Shown here: positions 45,101 through 57,100 of the stretch, piece by piece
Layout of the letters: the number at the start of each line of letters is the position of its first letter
How positions within the stretch are numbered: position 1 is the stretch's first letter
Assembly: GCF_021917145.1 (NCBI RefSeq)
Contig: NC_061073.1
Span: 16,699,942-16,763,941 of the forward strand
From: Hypomesus transpacificus
Lineage: Eukaryota; Chordata; Actinopteri; Osmeriformes; Osmeridae
Direction of reading: 5' to 3'
Length of the DNA stretch: 64,000 nt
Made by a program: the position numbers and the translations under genes
The notes under the pieces: model-generated
Database searches by the model: none
The model's input: only the letters and a program-made list of their open reading frames with translations
Told to the model about the DNA's origin: nothing

Positions 45101-48100
45101 TGAAGCTGTGGAACAAATCTCAAGGAACACACCTTAAAGATAACCAAAGAGTCATTATGATTGTAAGATGAGTTTCAGTGTCCTGTGACAGTTCCAGTTG
45201 CTGTTCCAGAGCTTTCCTGACTGATAAGGGTTAACATGGGTGCAAACTGGTTTTAGAAAGTTAATCACTCTCTCTATCTGGTAGATTAGAGACACCTGGT
45301 GTTGGGAAACCAGCCTCCATGGCCCAGTGCCAACACCAAACCAGCCTCCATGGCCCAGTGCCAACACCAAACCAGCCTCCATGGCCCAGTGCCAACACCA
45401 AACCCCTACAACTTACACCCAGGAATATTTTGGAAGAAAAAGTTAATATATCTCTTGCCTATTCCCTTTAGATCTCTACCAGTTGTAGAGTGGAATGACC
45501 AGATTAACCCTGCAACTATTCTTCTTATTTGAAATGTCTAAAAGATTAGTACATACAGAGATTAACCCTGTTTATTTGATGCTTTGTAAAAGTAAATGCC
45601 ACAGAGGTTTAACTAGAATGATGTGATCTAGATAGGAATGTGTAAACCTGATCAGCACAGGAGAATGGCTGAAATGGTTGACCTGGGACTAAGAATTTAC
45701 CAAATCATTCACCTAAGAAGCACTTATCTTTACTGCTCTTGGCATCTGAAATTGACCTTTTTGTGACGCTCATGCAGACGTGATCCATGACTTGATCCAG
45801 GATCTGTTCAGGTGTTATTCAACCCTACAGCTCCTGTTTCTTTAGAGTCTCCTGGATCGTGTCAGTGTAGAGTATCACTGGCTGCCTGGGTCTGGTTCAC
45901 TGCTATCTGAATATCTCATTATCTTCCACTGCTCAGAACAAGCAAAATACTGGATCATATGTCTCTTGTTGAACAGGGCATCCATCTGCGTTGGGTGGAT
46001 GTCCTGTAGTGTGGTTCCCTCTCATATTAAAAAAACCAAATGGGTGGGGTAAAGGATTTGTCATATTCTCATTCCATGTGCGTCTGCCTATCTGTCTCTC
46101 TGCATCACACCTGCTTGCCACCTGCCTGCCTGTCTTCTTGTCTCTCTGTGTTTGCCTACCTGCCTACCCACCTGGCCACCTGCCAACTCACTGAATTAAT
46201 GATGCTGAGTTTGTGGGGGCTGACAGGGCTTGGAAAAAGTTTATTTTGGAGAAGAGGAGCGAGGCAGTAGAGCTGATGATGAACATGGATGTGGCAAATA
46301 CTCACTACAGCCTACAGAGACAGAAAGTGGCACTTGGCCAGTGGATGGAATGGGTGCAGATCCGCAAGACTAGGCAAAATGGTTGGTGACAAGTTTCCCA
46401 AAAAGCTAAGAGTGACTGACGTATCAGATTTAGGGGTAGATATCACAGTATTTACTGAGAGAAGTAGAGAAGGTCAATGTAAAAATCCCACATTATTTAC
46501 AAACCCTTCACAATGACCCTGCTTTTACTTTTAAATTCAGAGGCTGTGAAAAAGATTGCGCAAGTTTGGACTGTCGTCTACTGCAAGATCATCATAGATG
46601 CGTGGAAGTTCGTGGTACAGGACGCAAAGAAGACAAAGGACTACTTTGAGGTAAAATGGGGCACCACATGAACTGGGGAGTCGCACAGGGTGATGGGGGT
46701 GAGTGGGGCTGTATTCTTCCTGTCCACAACCATCTCCACTGTCTTGAGAGCATTGAGCACAACTTAATGCATCAAGCTCTAAGTTGTTCTGGCTACACCA
46801 GGTTGTCAGCTTCCCACCTATAGTCAGACTCATCTCCACCAAAGATGAGCCCAATGAGGGTGGTGTAATTCGCAAACTTCAGAAGTTTGATGGACGGATG
46901 ACTAGAGGTGCAGCTGTTGGTGTACAGGGAGAAGAGCAGAGGAGAAAGTACGCAGCCCTGAGGTGGTCCGGTGCTGATGGACCGGGAGTCTTGTGTTCCC
47001 AGCTTAACGCACTGCTTCCTGTCAGACAGGAAGTCTGTGATCCACCTGCAGGTGTAATCAGGCACGTTCAGCTGGGAGAGCTTGTCCTGAAGCAGAACGG
47101 GGATGATGGTGTTGAAGGCAGAGCTGAAGTCCACAAACAGGATCCTGGCGTAGGATGCTGGGCAGTCCAGGTGCTGTAGGGGAAGTGGAGGGCCATGTTT
47201 ACTGCATCGTCCACAGACCCGTTGGCTCTGTAGGCTAACTGCACGGGGTCCAGTAGAGGGTCTGTGATGGCTTTGAGGTATGCCGGCACCAGGCACTCAA
47301 AAGACTTTGTTACCACAGAGGTCAGGGCGACGGGTCTGTAGTCATTAAGTCCTGTTGGTCTTGGCTTTTTGGGCACAGGGATGATGGTGGAGGACTTGAG
47401 ACAGGCTGGCACATGGCATGTCTCCAGAGAGGTGTTAAAGATGTTGGTAAACACCGGAGACAGCTGGTCAGCACAGTGCTTGAGGGTGGCAGGAGAGACA
47501 GCGTCTGGCCCAGCTGGTCAGCACAGTGCTTGAGGGTGGCAGGAGAGACAGCGTCTGGCCCAGCTGCTTTGTGGGAAGTTCGGCCTCTGGAACAGTCTGT
47601 TAAGCCCATAAGCCCTTTTCTGGGAAAATATATTTCAAAACCTCTTTTTCTAAACTATATATACTGTATAACTATATTTTTCAATCAAAGGTTTTAACCA
47701 TACCCAAGTCTTGGGTCTAAGAAAGACAGATACACACTTAACATTCGCATGATGACACAGGTATCACTCGCCAGTCATGAGTTTAATCATTTTCTGTCCA
47801 AACTGTGTGTAGGCTTTTGTGTCTACCTTAGTTTTTTGTTGTTTTGTTCTCAGAGGCTGGAGGGTGTGTCAGAGGTGAACAGCCAGATGTCAGAAGTTAC
47901 CATGGTAGCAGGGAAAGACAGCCTGTCACTGCTGCCCTGCAAGGTGTCACTACTGGTAAACAACACTCTCTGGCTCGCTTTCTCTCTCTGTATTCCTTTT
48001 AAACTTTATCTTTATGCTTTCCCTCTCACTTTCTTTATCTTCCTCAGTCTCTCCATCCACCCTCCCTCCGTCTGACCTGATCTCATCTTGACCTCTCATC

Positions 48101-51100
48101 CTATTCCTCCCTGCTAACCTCATTGGTTCTCAGCCCTCTACGGGCTCTTATACATGACCAGTTTGAGATTAACATCATGCACCTAATCACTTTAAGGGGG
48201 GTTGATTTTAATCAGTCACAGCCTATTATGGTTTATTATCTGTTGCCTTGGTGTTTGTTTGTGAAACAACAATATGAATGATGGATGGAATCATCACAAG
48301 GATGATTGTGTGAGGGTAGCGAATGGCAACAGCGCATCACTGATGACTAGTTTCAGACTCAGTTTCAGACCCAGTCTTCACTGATGTCTTTATTCCTACA
48401 GGAGTGGTTTATAGTAGTGTAAGGCAAGGCAAGGCAAGTTTATTTGTAGAGCACATTTCAACAACAAGGCAATTCAAAGTGCTTCACATAAAACCATTAA
48501 AACATAATGCAAAAGAAAACAAGATTTAAAAACATTCAATAAAACATAAAAAAGCAAGAAATAAATGTAGACCTTGGCAGCTAACAGTCCAGACATCCAT
48601 AGGTTGTTCAATAACAATCTATATCTATATCTATATATATCTATATAAATAGCAAGGGTATTTACAGTGTTTCTTGCTCCTACTTGTATCATAGTCCGCT
48701 GTACCATGACTATGTTTGGGGAAGAAGCTAGTCTCCAACAAGGCAGCTTGGTGGGAAGGGTGTTTACATTCTGCTTTGTATAAACATCACACCTCAACCT
48801 AAGTATAAGTATCATTGTGGGAAAATCTCAGGGAGAAAATGGGTGAGGTCTTAGAGCTAAGTCCTGGAGAAGTTATAATAACCTGTCAGATTAATAGAAT
48901 GTTTTGGATTCGGGTTTAGATCTTCCATTATTTGGATGTGGGGGATCTACTGAGGTGTGCTGAGGTATGTTGCACCTGGAGGACTATCGCTCAGACGTGC
49001 TCGCTGTGGAGCAGGGTGTGTATTGTGCACACAAACACACCCACACACACACATATACTGTGTACACGTGCACAAATACATGAAATCACACACACAAACT
49101 CAGCATGTTCTTGTAGTGGTCATGTGTCCCAGTATCTCTGGCAGATCAACTTCTCGGTGGAGCGAGCCTGGATCACAGACTGCACTGTGGGGCAGCTGCT
49201 ACAGAAGCACCGCCCCTTTGTGATCCACCTCAACATGCGCGCCTGCAACTCGCTACAGTGGCCCAGCATCACATGCATCAGTGAGTGCTGTCTGTTTACA
49301 GACAGACATACATACACATCAATTCTACAGTCAAATGTTAAATAATAGTTTATATTGTCGTTATTATAACAACATCATATATAATCACTATCATATGACC
49401 AGTAGCCTATTTTTATCAGCTAAATATCACGTGGAAGAAGAAAAAAGGGGTGAGAAAAAAAGAATAATGAGAAGCTTAAAAGGATGTTGAAGACAGTTAG
49501 ATCCTGCATCTGATGCAGCCTTAGTTTCCTTGATGTAGGAGGAGCCAGGAGGAGCTCTGGCACGCTGCTGGTCTGGTTCTGCTGCTTCTCAAGTCAGCCG
49601 GATGATCTGGTACTTTTGAGGAGCTCTGAGGTGTGCAGGCTCCTCCTCCTCCTCCAGCACAGCCTGAAGCTCCAAGGCTGTGTTCCAGAGCTCCGGGTCT
49701 GTCTGGTCCAGGCCCTGGTTCTGGTCATGGTTCTGGTCCCTGTCTTTGGGGCAGGCTCGGTTGTAGGAGTGCACATACTCCCCCACGCTCTTCCCACTGT
49801 GCTCCGGGGGGGAGTGGCAGAGCAGGCCTGAGGTGCTGACCCTTGGGTGGAGGCGGAGCCAATACACCATGTAGTGTATGCTGGAAACGAATGTTCATCT
49901 GTTAGATAAGGCTGTACACTCACAGGGTAGGATGTGTGGTTGCTATGGGTAAGTGTGGTTGCTATGTGAAAGTGTGGTTACTGGAGCTCACCTGTAATCG
50001 CACACCCATGGGTTCCCCCCCAGCCGCAGGAAGGACAGAAAGTACAGATCTTCCAGGACTCCATACTGAAAGAAGAGCAGCTTGTTGTTGGACAGGTCCA
50101 GCTCCCTCAAGTGCAGCAGGCCAGACAGAGAGGCTGACAGAGAAAACACAGCCCCCCAGGCATGCTGCTTAAAGTGGCTGTAAAGCACAACTGAAAATGA
50201 GTTTTAAGTTCATCATACCACAGAAGAATGTGTTGTTAACTAACCATCCAAGTTCGAATGAAAAAAAACAGACACGTATGTTCAATTAGGCTTTGAAATC
50301 GTGAGAAAATCATCAGTCTTCTCTGCTTGAGACTGGGGGGAGTGTCGTCTGTAGGGGCTGAAGCTCCGCCCCCTCAAATTTTTAGAGCTTTGCACATACT
50401 TTTAGCAACTATATAATGTACCCTGAAAGTCTTTATCTCAAATCACTTGAGAAGACAGCCCCACCAGCTCCCCTCCTCCTCTCTCACCTGTGTGGATGTG
50501 CTCCAGGTCTCGCACCTGTGTGGATGTTCTCCAGGTCTCTCACCTGTGTGGATGTGCTCCAGGTCTCTCACCTGTGTGGATGTGCTCCAGGTCTCTCACC
50601 TGTGTGGATGTGCTCCAGGTTATTGCTGCTGAGGTTTAGGGTCCTCAGGCTTCTGGCCTCCAGGAATTCTCTGGCCCTGAGGTGGTGGATGGCATTATCG
50701 GATAGATCCATGTGTATAGCATCCTCCGGAATCTCTATGGGAACCTCCATTAGGCCTGGGGAAAAGAAGGGTTAACTTTGTCTTTGTGCTTCTACCCCAA
50801 ACGGATCCAATTGATTACAACTACCGAGGGTACAATAAAACCTACTAAATCCGCTTTAGAAGATACAAATCTATATTCCGGGTTCATATTCAGTTTTACA
50901 CTTGCAAATATTTTTGACTCTACTATTTTTGCACGCTTCTACATCTGCATATTGCATAAGCCAGGTACACATCTTCCGGTAGATAGCAGTTACATTAGTT
51001 CTCTCACACAAAGTGCTTTCTTTTTTACCGGTGATCTTCCCAAATGACAACTAACAATGTACATAGGATTCTATGTTGCTGCCCTTCAAGCAAGAGGGAA

Positions 51101-54100
51101 AAGGGATTCAAATTGTACCTTTAAAGTTACATTGACAATTACGAAGGTAAGGTCTATCTAGTGATTCACACAGTACCATTAGCTAGGGTAGCTATCTAGG
51201 GATTTTAGCAGTAACATTAGCTAGCCTAGCTATCTGGGGATTTGAGCAGTAACATTAGCTAGGCTAGCTATCTAGGGATTTGAGCAGTAACATTAGCTAG
51301 CCTAGCTATCTAGGGATTTGAGCAGTAACATTAGCTAGGCTAGCTAGTTAGCAATTTGTGGTACATTAAAATGTACTGAATTATCTGATTATCAGTTTGC
51401 TTGCTAGTTGTAAATGTTAACAGTGTTTAATAATTGTAATTGTAAACAAAATAATTGGTCTGTCTTATATGTTCCCTTTGGATAATATAATGTAGCAACG
51501 CCCACAGATGTTGGATTGATTTCATATTATTGTCAAACCTTTACATGTATTGGTTGCTATCAAGATGTGAAGTTTATTTCGAAAATTTAGACAAAAAGTG
51601 CTTCTAAAACACATTAGATAGCCTGCCTTTAAGAGCTGAGGGTTAACAAGCTGGTCTGGTTATTTAAAGTCACGTTTCTAACATTGAGGGGACTAATATC
51701 CGCCACCAGAGTAAGTTTCATGCATGTGGCACCTCCTTAGTCAGAGTTAGGGGGTAAACAAAGGTAGGGACAAAAAAAGTCTGGAAAAAAAAGGTACATT
51801 TCAAGACATTACAGCCCTGCCCTAAAATGCACCCCCTCCTTCAGAGCATCTTAACTTAGACTTTCTTGATTGATGATTTTGTGCTGACTACTACTGTGGT
51901 GTTTAGGAGCCTGTGTTGGGAGGCCCAGGGGGCGGGCCAATACTGGAGGAGGTTCAGTTGGAAACCTGGCAGGCTTCGCCCTGCTCCAGCTACACACCCC
52001 ACCAGTGAGTCAAACTTGTGCTAATTCAGGCTCACAAAAATCCAATAGTTACGTTTATGCATTAAGCAGATGTTTTTTATCCAAAGCGACTTCCAAAATA
52101 AACAAAAAATATTTTTTTGGAGCTGAGTTTTGTACATTAGAGTCCTCATGTGGACCTACCTGTAGTTATCTTGTTTTCCAAAATTGGAAAAGAGAAAAAT
52201 GAGAGACTTGCCAAACCACAATGTCCCCCCTGGATTCTGGGAATCCAGCTAGGAATGTTGTTTTTGTCGGTCGAGTGGTGACGTGTGACCATAATCACAA
52301 ACATACGTGTTCTCTAATATACAGCATGACTCATTTCTTCTAGTCCTCATGTGCTTGAGAGGCCTTATGGGTTGAGAGCCTTACCAACAGTTGCACTGAT
52401 CAACCCCCACATCAAGGTAGAGTGCAATGGAAAAGATCATGGTAATCTGATGAACAACTCGCACTCAAAAACGCTGACAAGCTGAAAAGACGATATGAAT
52501 ATTTTCGGTGGGTGCTTATAAGTTTTTGCTGGTGCTCCTAACTTTTTAAAGTTGGGAGCACCAGTACTACCACGTGAAAACGTTTGTTTTGAGCTCTCGA
52601 TGGAGGTGGTGATGGAGGTGGAGGCAGTAATATAAGACCTCTGCTCTTGCAGTCGAGCCTGGGCTTGGGGAAGAGGTAGGTGTGGCACACAGAGGTGGCG
52701 TCCAGCCTGGTGCGGAGGGGAATGGGCGCCGGCAGATCTACGAGGGTCTCTGGGGTGGGGTCACTCTCCACACACAGCAGCTCTGGGTCCACCTGGCGCA
52801 ACTTCCTGCCTTTCAGCCAGGCCGGCTCCTCACACCTGTAGGCACACATGTATGATGTCATCCTGCTCTGCATTCCACAGGAAGTCGTTTTGGAAGAGCA
52901 ATGGAACAAATATGTTTTAGAGTGACATCATGCAAGGAGACAATAGCCGCGTTTCCCAGATTTGTTAAAAAGCTCTTAACGCTAAGAGCGCTCTTAGAAC
53001 GCTCCTAAGAAGCTCTTATCGTTAAGAGCTTCTTAACGAATCTGGGAAACGTGGGCAATAACTTCTCCACTTTCTGTTGGTTTTATCTGTCGACTCACTT
53101 ACCTGGCATGGTTTCCCAAGTAACGGTTGCTAGGCACCTGCAGAGTGCGCACAAGGCTTTCCAGCGGGCAGCGGCAGCTCCAGGGGTTGTCATGGAGACG
53201 CAGGTGTCGCAGGGCGGGCATTGGGATGAGTGCCTCCTCTCCAAGGGTGCTCAGACGGTTGTGCTGAAGCAGCAGGGTGGTGAGACGGGTCAGGCCCGCG
53301 AACGCCCCTTCCTCCACCAGCACCAGCTGATTCTGCTGCAGGTCCAGGCTCTTCAGGCCAGAGAACTCAGAGAACGCTCCGTCTCGCAGGACCTTGATGC
53401 GGTTCCGGGCCAGCAGCAGGTGGTCTGGTTGGCGGCCCGCCCAGGAGAAGGGGGTGTGGATGGAGCCCAGGTGTCTCTCCTGGCAGTCCAGGAAGTTCTC
53501 CTGTGACTCGGTGAACTCGGAGCAGTCCGAGGCTCCAGCACGCCTATGAGCACCTGCCCTGCCATGCCGGCCGGCCCTTGGGGCCCTGCTGCACAACGGG
53601 TCAAATATTCATTCAAACACTGTCCATTCCTAGTGGATTTAAAATAAATAATTGTTGCTTTGTCTTTATGGCTTATAAAGCTACAAATCTGACCGAACTT
53701 GGAGAAATAACATGTCAACAACAGCACCATCACTATGCTTAATAACTGGAGATGTACCTGTCTGGTCTAAGCCTGGTGCCCCAGTGCCCCCTACCCCCCC
53801 GCGCTGCCCTCTTCAGCTGGCATGGCTCCAGCAGCAGGATGCCCAGGAGCACCAGGAGGAGAGGGGAGCTCATCAGCATTCTGACCCAGCGGGAGTGGCC
53901 TCTGGCTGGGGACAGCTGGAGCTAGAGGTGGGGCCGTGGAGGTTTCTGCAGCCATTAGAATGGACGTCAAGATTTAGAACCATATAGGATTTAGGTTACA
54001 TCGTTAGGAAGCAATAGAGGAGCAGAGAGAAATCCAATGTGCCTGAATAGTTTCAAACAATCCCTGAAGCCCAGTAGCTGATCCTGCAGAGTGGAGGAGC

Positions 54101-57100
54101 CTGTTGCTGGATACAAACACAACACTGGAAGGGATGTTTTGAAGAAAAAAAGTCTTAAGAGATTGGCTGCAAGAGACTGATGTCTGGAAAATATGCAACT
54201 TAGTGTTTTGAAGATTAGCTTAAAATGTTACATAATAGAGTGTGTATGTCTGTGTATCCATCCCAGGTGAATGCAGAAACCTACAAGAGCTCAACCTGTC
54301 TGAATGCTCCAATGTTAATGTGAGTATATTCAATTCATGACAGCCTGTGGGTGTGTGTTTATCTCCATCAGAATGTACAGTTTTGCCACGTGAACGTTAA
54401 AAGAGTGAATGCCAAGGCAGGCAGTGGTGCTGAGAGGGTGTCTGTGTTTTGTCATGTGACAGGATGAGATGGTGAGGATGATCGTAGACAGCTGCCCCTC
54501 TCTGCTCTACCTCAACCTGTCTGCCACGCTGGTAACCAACGGAGCTCTGAGAGAGCTGTCCAGGTAAACAGAGAGGACAGAGAGCTGTCCAGGTACACAG
54601 AGAGGACAGAGAGCTGTCCAGGTACACAGAGAGGACAGAGAGCTGTCCAGGTAAACAGAGAGGACAGAGAGCTGTCCAGGTACACAGAGAGGACAGAGAG
54701 CTGTCCAGGTACACAGAGAGGACAGAGAGTTGTCCAGGTACACAGAGAGGACAGAGAGAGCTGTCCAGGTACAGAGAAAACAGTAACTGAAGAATGCAGA
54801 ATCAGAAAGCTATGCTAACAGCTTTCTTTCCTCCAGTAATGACCATTCCTTTGAATCAGGTGTGCTGGAGCAGGGAACCATCTTAAACATGCAGGACAGC
54901 GGCTCTCGAGGACCAGGGTTGGAGAACCCTGCCCTACAGGGTCCTAATCTAAACAATCTTGATCTCTCTCTCTTACATTGGGATTTCCAGTGATTTAAAC
55001 ATGTGGCAGACAGGAAGGGGCAGAAAGAGAGACAGTTCAGGAAAAATATGGACATTGAGAACGAACAATACAGTAGAATACAGTCCATCAGGTCCTGTAA
55101 GATTAGAAACAGAACAATATATTTAAAACCCTTCCAGCTCTACTAAAAACTATTAAGTGATTCCAGCATGTTACCTCTATCCACTCGCACCTCCCTCCCC
55201 CACCAAGGAGCTGTGTGAACCTGCAGTACCTGAGTCTAGCTGGCTGTCGCACCTTCTCTGATAAGGGTTTGCAGTACCTGTCCAGAGGAAGGGGCTGCAA
55301 AAATCTGCTGCACCTTGACCTCTCCAGCTGCACCCAGGTCAGTGACTGCCCCCACCCCCTCCTCACTTTGCTCATCTCATCTGCTATCCTCCTCTATTTA
55401 TCCCCTCCTCTCACCTCCTCCTTGCCCCTCCTGTCACCCTTCCTCTCACCCCCAGGAACACGCTCCTCTCAGCTTTGGCTAGTCTCAGTTCTCAGTCTTC
55501 TCTCCCCTGTGATCAGTCTGAGCAGAAGGGCAGTGTGGGTGGTCAGTCCTCCCCTTACCTGTCCTTCAGTCCTCTTCTGGTCACCCAGTCTGTGTAGTGA
55601 CCGTACTCTTCTGTCCTCTCAGTGTCTCAGTCTAGCGGACTGTCCCCCTCCTGTGGTCCTGAAGTCCAATGTGATGTCTAGGTCCACACAGTCGTCTCTC
55701 CTCGATCCAGTCAGATACTTGAGAATGAGCAGAGCATCTGAATCTGGCTGAGCGAGAGGGACAGAGGAGGAGAGGGGGTGTGGATAGGGGGCGTGGGGAA
55801 GGGGCGTGGAGAGGGGGCTGGAGAGAGGGCTGGACGTGGCTGGTTTCAGTTTGAAAACACGCACTCCTCACGTGTGCACTTACTTCTGCCTAAACCCTCC
55901 CCTGGAGAATGTTCTGGTGCAGCTGGTTCTGATACAGACCAGACAGAGGGCAGGGTCTGGTGTAGGGTTACACATGTTTGCTCCCTCTCTACCCCTCTTT
56001 CTATCTCTCTTTTAACTGTCATCCCACATCCTCCCAGATCTCTGTGGAAGGTTTCAGACACATTGCTGCAGGATGCCCTTCCCTTCAGGAGTTAGTGTTC
56101 AACGATATGCCAACCCTGACAGACAGCTGTGTGCTGGTGAGTCTGAATCTTAGTCTGAATCTTAGTCTGAATCTTAGTCTGAATCTTAGTCTGTGTCTCA
56201 GTCCCAGTCTGTATCTCAGTCCCAGTCTGTGTCTCAGTCCCAGTCTGTGTCTCAGTCCCAGTCTGTGTCTCAGTCCCAGTCTGTATCTCAGTCCCAGTCT
56301 GTATCTCAGTCCCAGTCTGTGTCTCAGTCCCAGTCTGTATCTCAGTCCCAGTCTGTATCTCAGTCCCAGTCTGTGTCTCAGTCCCAGTCTGTGTCTCAGT
56401 CCCAGTCTGTATCTCAGTCCCAGTCTGTGTCTCAGTCCCAGTCTGTGTCTCAGTCCCAGTCTGTGTCTCAGTCCCAGTCTGTATCTCAGTCCCAGTCTGT
56501 GTCTCAGTCCCAGTCTGTGTCTCAGTCCCAGTCTGTATCTCAGTCCCAGTCTGTGTCTCAGTCCCAGTCTGTGTCTCAGTCCCAGTCTGTATCTCAGTCC
56601 CAGTCTGTGTCTCAGTCCCAGTCTGTGTCTCAGTCCCAGTCTGTATCTCAGTCCCAGTCTGTGTCTCAGTCCCAGTCTGTGTCTCAGTCCCAGTCTGTAT
56701 CTCAGTCCCAGTCTGTGTCTCAGTCCCAGTCTGTGTCTCAGTCCCAGTCTGTATCTCAGTCCCAGTCTGTGTCTCAGTCCCAGTCTGTGTCTCAGTCCCA
56801 GTCTGTGTCTCAGTCCCAGTCTGTATCTCAGTCCCAGTCTGTATCTCAGTCCCAGTCTGTGTCTCAGTCCCAGTCTGTGTCTCAGTCCCAGTCTGTGTCT
56901 CAGTCCCAGTCTGTGTCTCAGTCCCAGTCTGTATCTCAGTCCCAGTCTGTATCTCAGTCCCAGTCTGTGTCTCAGTCCCAGTCTGTATCTCAGTCCCAGT
57001 CTGTGTCTCAGTCCCAGTCTGTGTCTCAGTCCCAGTCTGTATCTCAGTCCCAGTCTGTATCTCAGTCCCAGTCTGTGTCTCAGTCCCAGTCTGTATCTCA

